Source: Pseudomonadota bacterium
GTDB taxonomy: Bacteria > Pseudomonadota > Alphaproteobacteria > Acetobacterales > Acetobacteraceae
Length of the DNA: 13,990 nucleotides
Assembly (NCBI GenBank): GCA_021805485.1
Contig: JAJZFF010000412.1
Span: forward strand, 1-13,990
Reading direction: 5' to 3'
Made by a program: the position numbers and the translations under genes. Shown here in pieces: positions 1 to 7,625 of this stretch. The notes under the pieces were generated by a model. It was not told where the DNA came from. It saw nothing but the letters and a program-made list of their open reading frames with translations, and did no database searches. Position 1 is the stretch's first letter; each line of letters begins with the position of its first letter.

Positions 1-247
1 ATTCACGAGGCCGGGCGAGTTCGACCTCGACATGCTCGCCGCGCGCCTCCATCACCTCGTCGAGCCAGCGCAGCATCAGCATCGGCGCGGAGACAACGGG
101 GCGGCGCATGAACAGGGCGTAGGTGACCCGCGCATCGCCGAACCGGGCGACGATCGCCCTGGTCCGGTTGAAATAGGCATCGGTCCGCGCCGCGATCCCG
201 GCGTCGAGATCGGGGCGCGGGACCGCCCGGCGTGCGGCGCGGGTCAT
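1..247 (-). CDS. Probable nicotinate phosphoribosyltransferase, N-terminal fragment
   Basis: Partial gene: the first 82 codons are present and the rest lies beyond the left edge. The ATG follows the TAA of the DAHP synthase gene with no spacer (TAA-ATG), so the two are almost certainly co-transcribed and perhaps translationally coupled; no strong Shine-Dalgarno is visible. The fragment reads DAYFNRTRAIV near residues 23-33, then a G-D-x-R-V-T-Y-A-L-F-M-R-R-P-V-V stretch and an R-W-L-D segment. From memory this resembles the start of alphaproteobacterial nicotinate phosphoribosyltransferases (PncB-like, NAD salvage: nicotinate plus PRPP to nicotinate mononucleotide), where an early Y-F-x-R/K-T helix precedes the first barrel. 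The catalytic part is not in view, so the family call is an inference. That it is a real coding region is much surer: the frame is open, starts precisely at the upstream stop and has the GC-rich third positions of its neighbours. Confidence 0.5.
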   Translation of the reverse strand, partial: MTRAARRAVPRPDLDAGIAARTDAYFNRTRAIVARFGDARVTYALFMRRPVVSAPMLMLRWLDEVMEARGEHVEVELARPRE

Positions 248-1654
248 TTACTCGGCGGCGATCGCGGTGCCGCGGGGCGCGCGACGGGTCTTCAGTTCCG
301 CCGCGATCAGGAAGGCGAGTTCGAGCGACTGCTCGGCATTCAGCCGCGGGTCGCAGAACGTCTCGTAGCGGGCCCCGAGATCGGCCTCGGAAAGCTGCCG
401 CGCGCCGCCGACGCACTCGGTCACGTCCTGCCCGGTCATCTCGACATGCACGCCGCTCGGCGTGGTTCCCTCGGCCTCGTGAATGTCGAAGAAGCCGCGC
501 ACTTCCGACAGGATCGCATCGAACCGGCGGGTCTTCACCTTGCCGGATGTCGTGATCGTGTTGCCGTGCATCGGGTCGCACAGCCAGGCCACATTGCGGC
601 CCTCCCGCTTTGTCGCCCGCACCAGTTTCGGCAGCTTGGCGGCGATCTGCTCCGCGCCCATCCGCGCGATCAGCGTCAGCCGCCCGGCCTCGTTCGCCGG
701 ATCGAGGCGCTCGATCAGGCGCAGCATGTCGTCCTCGTCCATGCTCGGGCCGACCTTCATGCCGATGGGGTTCTTCACGCCGCGCATGAACTCGACATGC
801 GCGCCGTCGAGCTGGCGGGTGCGGTCGCCGATCCAGAGGAAATGCGCCGAGCAGGCGTAATGATCGCCTGTCGTCGAATCGACGCGCGTCAGCGCCTGCT
901 CGTAGGGCAGCAGCAGCGCTTCGTGGCTCGTGTAGAATTCGGTTTCGTGGATCTGCGGGGTCGACTGGCTGGTCATGCCGCAGGCGGCCATGAACTGCAG
1001 CGTCTCGTCGATCCGCGCCGCGAGGTCGCGGTAGCGCTCGGCGAGCGGCGAGCGGCGCACGAAATCCAGGTTCCAACGATGCACCTGGTGCAGGTCGGCA
1101 TAGCCGCCCGAGGCGAAGGCGCGCAGCAGGTTGAGCGTGCCGGCGGACTGGAAATAGCCGAACTCCATCCGCGCCGGATCGGGAATGCGGGCTTCGGCGG
1201 TGAAATCCGGCCCGTTGATGATGTCGCCGCGGTAGGAGGGCAGGGTGACGCCGTCGATCGTCTCGCTGTCCGAACTGCGCGGCTTGGCAAACTGGCCGGC
1301 CATGCGGCCGAGCTTTACCACCGGCACCGACCCGCCGAAGGTCAGCACCACCGCCATCTGCAGCAGCACGCGGAACGTGTCGCGGATGACGTTGGCGGTG
1401 AAGTCGCCGAAGCTCTCGGCGCAGTCGCCGCCCTGCAGGATGAACGCCTTGCCTTCCGTCGCCAGCGCGAGCGAGGCCTTCAGGCGCCGCGCCTCGCCGG
1501 CGAAGACGAGCGGCGGATAGCCATGCAGGCGGGCCTCCATCGCAGCGAGCTTCGCCGCGTCGGGATAGGTCGGCACCTGCTTGATCGGCTTCGCCCGCCA
1601 GGATTCCGGGCTCCAGCCCGCCGGATCATGCATCGTCGTGTCAGCGTCGTTCAT
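248..1654 (-). CDS. 3-deoxy-7-phosphoheptulonate (DAHP) synthase, class II
   Basis: First enzyme of the shikimate pathway: condenses phosphoenolpyruvate with erythrose 4-phosphate in the cytosol. The 468-residue product is the usual length for the class II (plant/Mycobacterium AroG-like) family. Metal ligands expected from the M. tuberculosis enzyme all have counterparts: Cys78 in GGDCAESF, His363 in PMHGN, Glu405 in HVEMTG and Asp435 in CDPRLN. The substrate-binding stretch [14 protein letters not shown] (residues 114-127) is intact. I chose the ATG at 1654 over one 11 codons upstream because AAGGAG lies 6 bases before it. The gene sits 48 bases downstream of gor and abuts the next gene, so gor-DAHP synthase-phosphoribosyltransferase may form one transcript; a TATA-like string in the 48-base gap has no matching -35. 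M. tuberculosis calls this gene aroG, but names differ among species, so no symbol is given. Confidence 0.95.
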   Translation of the reverse strand: MNDADTTMHDPAGWSPESWRAKPIKQVPTYPDAAKLAAMEARLHGYPPLVFAGEARRLKASLALATEGKAFILQGGDCAESFGDFTANVIRDTFRVLLQMAVVLTFGGSVPVVKLGRMAGQFAKPRSSDSETIDGVTLPSYRGDIINGPDFTAEARIPDPARMEFGYFQSAGTLNLLRAFASGGYADLHQVHRWNLDFVRRSPLAERYRDLAARIDETLQFMAACGMTSQSTPQIHETEFYTSHEALLLPYEQALTRVDSTTGDHYACSAHFLWIGDRTRQLDGAHVEFMRGVKNPIGMKVGPSMDEDDMLRLIERLDPANEAGRLTLIARMGAEQIAAKLPKLVRATKREGRNVAWLCDPMHGNTITTSGKVKTRRFDAILSEVRGFFDIHEAEGTTPSGVHVEMTGQDVTECVGGARQLSEADLGARYETFCDPRLNAEQSLELAFLIAAELKTRRAPRGTAIAAE

Positions 1655-1702
1655 GGCGATCTCCTTGGAGAAGGGCCTATAAGCCAAAACCGGGCGGGCG
1701 CG

Positions 1703-3088
1703 CTACTCCGCCGCCCGCGGCTTCGCCGATTCGCCGCCGCGGTTCACCCGTCGTGTCTCCGTCCGCAGGGTTACGAATTCCTCCGCCGCAGTCGGGTGGA
1801 TGCCGATCGTGCGGTCGAAATCCGCCTTGGTCGCCCCGGCAGTGATGGCCACGGCAAGCCCCTGCATGATCTCGGCGGCGTCCTCGCCCAGCATATGCGC
1901 GCCGATGACCTGGTCGGTCTCCGCGTCGACGATCAGCTTCATCATCGTTTTCCGCGCGCGTCCGCTGAGCGTGTGACGCATGGGCGTGAACCGCGCGACG
2001 AACACTTTCGCGCCGTCGGGTGCCGCGTCCTCCGTCACGCCGACGGTGGCGAGCGGCGGGATCGAGAAGACCGCACTCGCCACATTGGCGAGGGAGATGC
2101 GGCGCGGCCGGTTGCCGAACAGCGTGTCCGCCAGGGCGTGGCCCTCGGCGGTGGCGACCGGGGTGAGGTTCAGCCGGTCGGTCACGTCGCCGAGCGCGAA
2201 GATGTGCGGGACATTGGTGCGATAATCCTCGTCGATCGGGATCGCGCCGCCGGGCCCGGCCGTCACGCCGGCCTTGTCCAGCCCGAGGCCCGCCACGTTC
2301 GGTGCCCTTCCGGTGGCGAAAAACACGCAATCCGCCTCGATCATGTGCCCGTTCGACAGATGCAGGCGCCGCCGCGCGCCCGCCGCCTCGATCCGCACGG
2401 GCTCGACGCCGTGATGCACGCCGATGCCGTTCGCCGCCAGCGCCTCCGCCAGCCCCGCCCGCAGGTCGGGGTCAAACCCGCGCAGCGGCAGCGGCTGGCG
2501 GTAGACGATGTCCACCTTCGAGCCGAGGCCGGCAAAGATTCCGGCGAATTCCACAGCAATATAGCCGCCGCCGACCATCACGACATGCTCCGGCCGCGCC
2601 GGCAGGTGGAAGGCGTCGTCCGAGACGATCGCGAGGTCCGCGCCGGGAATGGCGGGCCGGAGCGGCTGGCCGCCGGTCGCGATCGCGATCCGGTCGGCGG
2701 TGACGTGCTGCTCGCCCACCATCAGCGTATGCGGGCCGAGAAACCGCGCCCGCGCATTGAAGATCGTGGCGCCGGCCCGCTCCAGCAGTCCCGTATAGGC
2801 GCCGTTCAGCCGGCCGATCTCGCGGTCCTTGGCGGCGATGAAACCGGGCCAGTCATGCGCGACGGCGCGCATGTCCCAGCCGAAGCCGCGCGCATCGGCG
2901 GCACCAAGCCCGTACTCCGCCGCCATCACCATCAGCTTCTTTGGCACGCAGCCGATATTCACGCAGGTGCCGCCCCAGTGCCGGTCCTCGGCGATGCCGA
3001 CGCGCGCGCCATGCCCCGCCGCGATCCGCGCGAGCCGCACCCCCGCCGAGCCGCCGCCGATGACGAAAAGGTCGAAATCGTGGTTCAT
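1703..3088 (-). CDS. gor: Glutathione-disulfide reductase
   Basis: NADPH-dependent flavoprotein that reduces GSSG to two GSH in the cytosol. The 461-residue product has the full family layout: FAD-binding GGGSAG at residues 11-16, redox-active disulfide Cys42/Cys47 in GGTCVNIGCVPKK, a second dinucleotide fold GGGYIA at 173-178, the second FAD motif around T-N-V-P-H-I-F-A-L-G-D (291-301), and the C-terminal dimer-interface His431/Glu436 in HPTAAEE that completes the active site of the partner subunit. Arg197 and Arg203 in YRQPLPLRGFDP match the two arginines that give E. coli Gor its NADPH preference, which argues against lipoamide or mercuric reductase. The ATG at 3088 has AGGA about 8 bases upstream; a longer open frame upstream has no family similarity and extends into the gap shared with the divergent kef gene. 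The last 20 residues are a low-complexity tail. Confidence 0.95.
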   Translation of the reverse strand: MNHDFDLFVIGGGSAGVRLARIAAGHGARVGIAEDRHWGGTCVNIGCVPKKLMVMAAEYGLGAADARGFGWDMRAVAHDWPGFIAAKDREIGRLNGAYTGLLERAGATIFNARARFLGPHTLMVGEQHVTADRIAIATGGQPLRPAIPGADLAIVSDDAFHLPARPEHVVMVGGGYIAVEFAGIFAGLGSKVDIVYRQPLPLRGFDPDLRAGLAEALAANGIGVHHGVEPVRIEAAGARRRLHLSNGHMIEADCVFFATGRAPNVAGLGLDKAGVTAGPGGAIPIDEDYRTNVPHIFALGDVTDRLNLTPVATAEGHALADTLFGNRPRRISLANVASAVFSIPPLATVGVTEDAAPDGAKVFVARFTPMRHTLSGRARKTMMKLIVDAETDQVIGAHMLGEDAAEIMQGLAVAITAGATKADFDRTIGIHPTAAEEFVTLRTETRRVNRGGESAKPRAAE

Positions 3089-3112
3089 CCCGATCATCCT
3101 GTTCTGACGCCG

Positions 3113-3124
3113 CCTTACGTAAGG
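3113..3124. promoter_or_regulatory. Perfect 12-base palindrome upstream of gor
   Basis: CCTTACGTAAGG is its own reverse complement and lies 24 bases upstream of the gor ATG, in the 216-base divergent gap between gor and the kef-type antiporter gene. Position and AT-rich core suit an operator or part of the gor promoter, but I cannot identify the regulator. A perfect 12-mer palindrome is expected a few times by chance in a window this size. I find no convincing -35/-10 pair for either divergent gene; the rest of the gap is GC-rich with no other clear signal. Confidence 0.25.
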
Positions 3125-3304
3125 GTTTGTCGCACGATTGGCATGGGATGGAAACGGAATGGCCGCCCTGTCGCGATCGGGCCGGTTGGCGGGCGCGCCG
3201 GCCGGTGGCAGGGTCATTCCGCCGGTCCGCTTCCGCGCGCCGGTACTGCCTGACCATCCGCGGCCCACAATCCACGCTCATGCCTGTTTCGGGGAACCGG
3301 CCCA

Positions 3305-5116
3305 ATGATCATCACCCTCGTCGCACTGCTCGCGGCCACGGTCGTCACGGTGCCGCTGGCGCGTCGCCTCGGGGTCGGCAGCATCGTGGGCTATCTGTTC
3401 GCCGGGCTCATCATCGGTCCGGCCGGCCTGCGCCTCGTCACCGGCATCTCCGAAATCCGCAGCGTGTCGGAGCTCGGGGTGACCATGCTGCTGTTCCTGA
3501 TCGGGCTGGAGATTCGCCCGCACCGGCTCTGGATCCTGCGCAAGACCATCCTGGGCCTCGGTTTCGGTCACATGATCCCGAGCGCCGCCATTCTGGCCGT
3601 CCTTGCCCATTTCGCCGGACTCGGCTGGCCGGCGGCGACGGTGGTCGGCCTCGGCCTGTCGCTCTCCTCCACCGCCATCGTCCTGCCGATGCTGAACGAG
3701 CGCAACCTGCTCAGCGCCGCCTCCGGCCGCGATGCCTTCGCCGTCCTGCTGTTCCAGGATATGGCCTTCATCCCCCTGGTCGCCCTGGTGCCGCTGCTCG
3801 TCGGCAATACGCTGGCGAGCCATCTCGCCGCCGGCGCGGCCCCGGCGGATGTCGCCGCGCATTTCGCCCACAATGTCCCCTGGCTCGCGGTCGGGCGGGC
3901 GGTGCTGGCGGTGGCGGCGATCCTGTTCGGCGGCATGGTCCTCGCCGACCGCGTCTTCCGCCTGATCGGCGGTGCGCGCACCCCCGAGGTGTTCACCGCG
4001 ATGACGCTGCTGATCGTCGTCGGCACGGCGGCTCTGGCCCACTGGGCCGGACTGTCGGCCTCGCTCGGCGCCTTCATGGCGGGCGCGCTGCTGTCGGATT
4101 CGGAGTTCCGTCACGCCATCCAGGCCGATATCGAGCCGTTCGAGGGCCTGCTGCTCGGCTTCTTCTTCATCTCGGTTGGCATGTCGGTCGATTTCTCGCT
4201 GTTTCATAGCGAACCGCTGCTGATCGTCGCTTCCGTGGCCGCGCTGCTTGTCGTGAAGACCGCGGTCGGGTTCGTGGTCGCGTTCGCGAAGCGTCGCAAC
4301 GTGGCCACCGCGCTGCGCTTTGCCGCGGCGCTGCCGGAAGGCAGCGAGTTCAGCTTTGTGGTCTTCGCCGCCGCCGTCGGTGCCGGGGTGCTGAACCGGG
4401 CCCAGTCTGGGCTGGCGACGCTCACTGTCGCCCTGTCGATGTTGGTGGTGCCGCTCGGTTTCGCCGGCATCGAGCGCTGGGTCATGCCGCGCATCGCCCG
4501 CCGCCAGACGCCGCCGACCACCCCGATCGAGGAGGGCGCCGTCGTCCCGGTGCTGATCTGCGGCTTCGGCCGGGTCGGCCAGATCGTCGGCCGGCTGCTC
4601 TCGGTGCGACGGATTCCCTTCGTCGCCCTCGACCAGAACGCCGAACATGTCGCCTTCGTCCGCCGCTTCGGCGCGCGGGCCTATTTCGGCGATCCGGCCC
4701 GGCTCACCGTCCTGCGCGCCGCCGGCGCGGGCAATGCGAAGCTGCTGGTCATCGCACTCGACGATCCCGATGCGGCGCTCCGGGTGGCCGACCTCGCGCG
4801 CCGCCACCTGCCGCACCTGACCATCCTGGCGCGGGCGCGGAACCGCCGCCATGCCCAGTTGCTGATGGATCGCGGCGTCGAGCACATCGTGCGCGAAACC
4901 TTTGCATCGAGCCTCGAACTCGGCGAACGCGCGCTGCGCGAACTCGGCATTCCGGCCGAGGAGGCGGCGCGCACCATCTTCACGTTCCGGCAGCGGGACG
5001 AGGCGCTGCTCACCGAAACCCTCGGCTTTGCCGGCGACCCGTCGCGCGTGGTCGCCAGCATCGAGCAGAGCGTCGCCGAACTGCAGTCCCTCTTCGAGGC
5101 CGATCGCGGCGGCTGA
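3305..5116 (+). CDS. KefB/KefC-family glutathione-gated K+/H+ antiporter with RCK domain
   Basis: CPA2-family inner-membrane antiporter. In E. coli, KefB and KefC release K+ and acidify the cytosol when glutathione adducts of electrophiles form, and are held shut by GSH. The 603-residue product matches that length. Residues about 1-385 are an Na+/H+-exchanger domain of roughly a dozen hydrophobic helices with conserved FLIGLEIRP early on. The segment E-F-R-H-A-I-Q-A-D-I-E-P-F-E-G-L-L-L-G (Asp275 in DIEP) closely matches the KefC regulatory loop at the membrane/RCK interface. A cytosolic TrkA-N/RCK domain begins near residue 415 with nucleotide-binding GFGRVG at 420-425. The start has a GGGGA purine run about 9 bases upstream. 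No KefF/KefG-type quinone reductase partner gene adjoins it. It is divergent from gor, which fits a glutathione link; GSH gating is inferred by homology. The stop lies 6 bases from the convergent sorB stop with no obvious terminator. Confidence 0.88.
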   Translation: MIITLVALLAATVVTVPLARRLGVGSIVGYLFAGLIIGPAGLRLVTGISEIRSVSELGVTMLLFLIGLEIRPHRLWILRKTILGLGFGHMIPSAAILAVLAHFAGLGWPAATVVGLGLSLSSTAIVLPMLNERNLLSAASGRDAFAVLLFQDMAFIPLVALVPLLVGNTLASHLAAGAAPADVAAHFAHNVPWLAVGRAVLAVAAILFGGMVLADRVFRLIGGARTPEVFTAMTLLIVVGTAALAHWAGLSASLGAFMAGALLSDSEFRHAIQADIEPFEGLLLGFFFISVGMSVDFSLFHSEPLLIVASVAALLVVKTAVGFVVAFAKRRNVATALRFAAALPEGSEFSFVVFAAAVGAGVLNRAQSGLATLTVALSMLVVPLGFAGIERWVMPRIARRQTPPTTPIEEGAVVPVLICGFGRVGQIVGRLLSVRRIPFVALDQNAEHVAFVRRFGARAYFGDPARLTVLRAAGAGNAKLLVIALDDPDAALRVADLARRHLPHLTILARARNRRHAQLLMDRGVEHIVRETFASSLELGERALRELGIPAEEAARTIFTFRQRDEALLTETLGFAGDPSRVVASIEQSVAELQSLFEADRGG

Positions 5117-5122
5117 GTTGGG

Positions 5123-5473
5123 CTATTTCATCGCCTTCTGCCGGGCCACCAGCGCGTCGACGATCTTCGGGATGTCGGCCTCCGCGTAGGGCGCGCCGAA
5201 CGCTTTCTTCATCTTCGTCACCTCCACTGTCCAGGTCGATGCGGAAAGCTTCGGTTGCCGCTCAACGAATCCCGCCGAGTGGCAGGTGACGCAGTGCTGG
5301 TTCAGGATTTCCGCCCCCGTGCCCTGGAAATAGCCACCCGGAGAAGGAACGTTGACCGAGAGCGGCCCCAGCGTCGGTCCGGGTGCAGCCGCCAGTGCAA
5401 TGGTGCCGCAGACGGTCGCCGCCGCGAGCGCAACAAGAGCGGCGCGCGCGGAATATGTGCTGATGATCTTCAT
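5123..5473 (-). CDS. sorB: Sulfite dehydrogenase cytochrome c subunit (SorB-like)
   Basis: Small periplasmic monohaem c-type cytochrome of 116 residues. A Sec-type signal peptide (positive start, hydrophobic residues about 10-29) ends near A-L-A-A-A at residue 30. The haem site is CVTCH at 61-65, and Met88 is the likely distal ligand. It lies 16 bases after sorA on the same strand; this order, and one haem in a protein of this size, match SorB, which takes electrons from the molybdenum subunit and passes them to the respiratory chain. SoxD, the partner of the related SoxC, is much larger and dihaem, so SorAB is preferred over SoxCD. The ATG at 5473 was chosen because AAAGGA precedes it by about 9 bases and the signal peptide starts there; a longer frame of 13 extra codons would run into the sorA end. 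Confidence 0.8.
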   Translation of the reverse strand: MKIISTYSARAALVALAAATVCGTIALAAAPGPTLGPLSVNVPSPGGYFQGTGAEILNQHCVTCHSAGFVERQPKLSASTWTVEVTKMKKAFGAPYAEADIPKIVDALVARQKAMK

Positions 5474-5489
5474 GGCTTGCCGTCCTTTC

Positions 5490-6740
5490 TCAGGCGACCG
5501 TGACGTCGACATGTTCGATGGCGTTGTAGAGGAACCCGCCCGGATTCCAGCCTGCCTTCGCGGGCTGCACGTGCCCTGCCGCGTTGGTGGCCCGGACCAT
5601 CAGCCGATAGGCCCCCGGTTTCGGGAAGCGCACCGGAATTTGCCAGTCCCGGAAGCCATAGGCACCATGGTTTTGCCCGAGCCTGGCCGGGCGCCAGCTC
5701 GCCCCGCCGTCGATCGACACGGCAACGGACTTCAGGGCGCTGCCGCCGCCGAAGGCAAAGCCGCGAACCACGACGGGTCTGCCGGCGGGCAGCCGCGCGC
5801 CGTTGGTGACGCTGCCGAAGAAGCTGCGCGGCTTCATCTCGTTGATCGGCACCATCTTGATCCCCGGCTCACCGGGTGTCATCGATCCGGTCGGCGTGTC
5901 AGGGATCTTGTAGGCGGTTGCCATCCAGAAATCGGTCGAGGGGTGATCCATCACCTCGATCTCGGTGAGCATCTTCACCCAATAGGTCGAATACCATCCC
6001 GGCACGATGAGGCGGACCGGGTAGCCATTGAGCAGCGGCAGATTCGCGCCGTTCATCTGGAAGGCGATCATCACCTCGCCGTCATTGGCGCGTGACAGCG
6101 GAATGGCCTTCTCGAATCTGACATCCGCCGGATACAGCCCGCCGCCCTGCTCGAGGCTGCGGAACGCAACATGCGTCGCCCCGGCCTTCACTCCGGCGCG
6201 GGCCAGCAGATGCCTGAGCGGCACGCCGGTCCACATTGCATTGTACATGGCGCCATGCGCCCATTGCGCGCCGGGCACCCGCGGTTCGATGAAGCCCCGG
6301 CTGTTGCCCGAGCACTGGTTCACCGCAGCGATCTTGCGGATCGGAAAGCCGTGCATCAGCTCGTCGAGCGTGATCTCGACCGGCTTGTCGACGAGGCCCG
6401 AAACCCTGATCCGGTATTTCGCCGTGTCGATGCTTTCCGGGAAGTCGGCCATGTGCCAGCGCACGAAGGCGCGGTCGTTCGGTGTGAACAGGTTGTCCCG
6501 GAACACCTCGAACGGCGTTTCCAGCAGCGGCGCGCGGGTCCGCTGCAGGATCATCTCGCCTTTTTGCGGAAACGTTCCCGCCGGCACGATGGGCCGCTCG
6601 CCATTGGCGAAGGGCAGGGTGACGGTCTGCGGCGCCGCCGCGCCGGCGCGCGAGGCAAGCGCAAGTCCGGCGATCGAGGCGGTGCCCAGCAGGGTCGCAC
6701 GACGCGTGGCGCCGCCCTCGCTGGAAAAGCTTTGTTTCAT
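5490..6740 (-). CDS. sorA: Sulfite dehydrogenase molybdopterin subunit (SorA-like), Tat-exported
   Basis: Sulfite-oxidase family enzyme that oxidises sulfite to sulfate in the periplasm. The 416-residue precursor starts with a twin-arginine leader (T-R-R-A-T-L-L, Arg13-Arg14, then a hydrophobic stretch ending near A-G-A-A-A at 36), as expected for a cofactor-loaded protein. The molybdenum-ligand Cys143 lies in NQCSGNSRGF; Arg94 and His96 in FVRWH and Arg148 keep the same spacing from it as Arg55, His57 and Arg109 from Cys104 in Starkeya novella SorA. The PLLETPFEVF segment before it is typical of SorA/SoxC proteins. The C-terminal third (about residues 310-416) is the immunoglobulin-like dimerisation domain with S-I-D-G-G-A-S-W. 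The ATG at 6740 has GGAG 7 bases upstream. With sorB it forms a two-gene operon. SoxC is the main alternative; the small monohaem partner argues against it. Confidence 0.88.
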   Translation of the reverse strand: MKQSFSSEGGATRRATLLGTASIAGLALASRAGAAAPQTVTLPFANGERPIVPAGTFPQKGEMILQRTRAPLLETPFEVFRDNLFTPNDRAFVRWHMADFPESIDTAKYRIRVSGLVDKPVEITLDELMHGFPIRKIAAVNQCSGNSRGFIEPRVPGAQWAHGAMYNAMWTGVPLRHLLARAGVKAGATHVAFRSLEQGGGLYPADVRFEKAIPLSRANDGEVMIAFQMNGANLPLLNGYPVRLIVPGWYSTYWVKMLTEIEVMDHPSTDFWMATAYKIPDTPTGSMTPGEPGIKMVPINEMKPRSFFGSVTNGARLPAGRPVVVRGFAFGGGSALKSVAVSIDGGASWRPARLGQNHGAYGFRDWQIPVRFPKPGAYRLMVRATNAAGHVQPAKAGWNPGGFLYNAIEHVDVTVA

Positions 6741-6921
6741 GGCGTGTCTCCAAATATCGTTTCTTGAGCCCAACGGGTGTGTCCGTCAGCCTTTTGAGTG
6801 TAACGGAATTGTGATATTCTCGAAAGTGAATAAATGTGATGACATGCTACGGATGGTTGCGTGCGGTGCACGGCGCCGCCGCGTCTTGCACGCCGGTGCC
6901 GTCCTGCGATAACGCCGGTTC
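6741..6921. promoter_or_regulatory. Divergent gap between sorA and fzlA, likely holding both promoters
   Basis: The 181-base gap is markedly more AT-rich than its surroundings between about 6755 and 6850, as expected for promoters in a GC-rich genome. On the plus strand TTGAGT (6794-6799) and TATTCT (6815-6820) resemble -35 and -10 elements, but the 15-base spacing is short. On the minus strand the stretch reads as several AT-rich strings without a clear pair. Only the likelihood that sorAB and fzlA are transcribed from here is claimed; exact elements are not. Confidence 0.3.
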
Positions 6922-7590
6922 ATGCGCATTCTACATCACCTCCCGCTCTCGCCCTTTGCCCGCAAGGTCAGGCTCGTGCTGGCCGAAAAGCGGCTGCCCT
7001 TCGAACTCAAGCTCGAACGGACATGGGAGCGCCGCCCGGAATACCTCGCGATGAACCCGGCCGGCACGGTGCCGACCCTGGTCGAGGAGAACGGGCTGGT
7101 GGTGCCCCATTCCAACGCCATCTGCGAATATCTCGACGAGGCTTACCCGGACATTTCCCTGATCGGCCGCACGCTGGCCGAGCGCGCCGAGATCCGCGCC
7201 GTCACCGCCTGGTTCGACGAGCGCTTCGCCACCGAAGTGTCGCGCAACCTGCTTTACGAGAAGGTGATGAAGCCGGCGGCCAAGCGCGGCGCCCCCGACC
7301 CCTCGCGCATCCGCGACGGCTATGCGGCGTTACGCGCCCATCTCGGCCATATCGGCTTTCTCGCCGAGCGGCGGAAATATCTTGCTGGCGCCAATCTCTC
7401 GCTGGCCGATTTCGCCGCCGCGGCGCATCTCTCGGCCCTCGATTTCATTGGCGATATCGACTGGTCGGTGAATCCGGCCGCCCGCGAATGGTATGCGCGG
7501 ATCAAGTCCCGCCCGGCCTTCCGCCCGCTGCTGAACGATCGTGTCTCCGGCTTCACGCCGCCGCCGCACTACGCCGACCTCGATTTCTGA
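6922..7590 (+). CDS. fzlA: FzlA-like FtsZ-binding glutathione S-transferase-fold protein
   Basis: The 222-residue protein has an N-terminal thioredoxin-like GST domain (residues about 1-77: S-P-F-A-R-K-V-R at 10-17, N-P-A-G-T-V-P with the cis-proline at 51, S-N-A-I-C-E-Y at 64-70) and an all-helical C-terminal domain. It ends in Y-A-D-L-D-F, the conserved extreme C-terminus that I recall for Caulobacter crescentus FzlA, in which an aspartate of this tail (here Asp219) is needed for FtsZ binding; Trp35 sits where FzlA has Trp38. FzlA is an alphaproteobacterial division protein that curves FtsZ filaments and promotes constriction. The position where some GSTs carry a catalytic cysteine is Ala13, in keeping with a non-enzymatic role, though glutathione binding is not excluded. 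The start at 6922 has only a weak upstream purine signal. It converges on the Nudix gene. Confidence 0.78.
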   Translation: MRILHHLPLSPFARKVRLVLAEKRLPFELKLERTWERRPEYLAMNPAGTVPTLVEENGLVVPHSNAICEYLDEAYPDISLIGRTLAERAEIRAVTAWFDERFATEVSRNLLYEKVMKPAAKRGAPDPSRIRDGYAALRAHLGHIGFLAERRKYLAGANLSLADFAAAAHLSALDFIGDIDWSVNPAAREWYARIKSRPAFRPLLNDRVSGFTPPPHYADLDF

Positions 7591-7601
7591 TCCCTGCCAC
7601 C

Positions 7602-7625
7602 CGGCGGCGCGTCAATCCGCCGCCG
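7602..7625. terminator. GC-rich hairpin between convergent fzlA and Nudix gene
   Basis: CGGCGGCG (7602-7609) and CGCCGCCG (7618-7625) form a perfect 8-base-pair stem with an 8-base loop. It begins 12 bases after the fzlA stop and overlaps the last codons of the convergent Nudix gene. There is no T-tract on either side, so it is at best a weak or factor-assisted bidirectional terminator. Repeated CGG/CCG strings nearby make such stems easy to find by chance. Confidence 0.35.

Noticed and set aside
3170..3215. GC-rich inverted strings (GGCCGG and CCGGCC) in the gor/kef gap.
   Set aside because: Imperfect, long loop, and built of GGC/GCC repeats that arise by chance at this GC content; no T-tract or gene end nearby to make it a terminator.
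32..3253. A 1073-codon plus-strand open frame opposite the DAHP synthase and gor genes.
   Set aside because: Its product is Arg/His/Gly/Ala-rich without domains, and both genes on the other strand carry intact catalytic motifs. Long antisense frames are usual in GC-rich DNA.
3278..4885. A 535-codon minus-strand open frame opposite the Kef antiporter gene.
   Set aside because: The product is a low-complexity run of Asp, Arg, Gln and Gly, while the opposite strand encodes a full-length antiporter with RCK motif.
6836..7054. A short plus-strand frame starting in the sorA/fzlA gap and overlapping fzlA.
   Set aside because: It overlaps the conserved N-terminal domain of fzlA in another frame and has no ribosome site or recognisable product.
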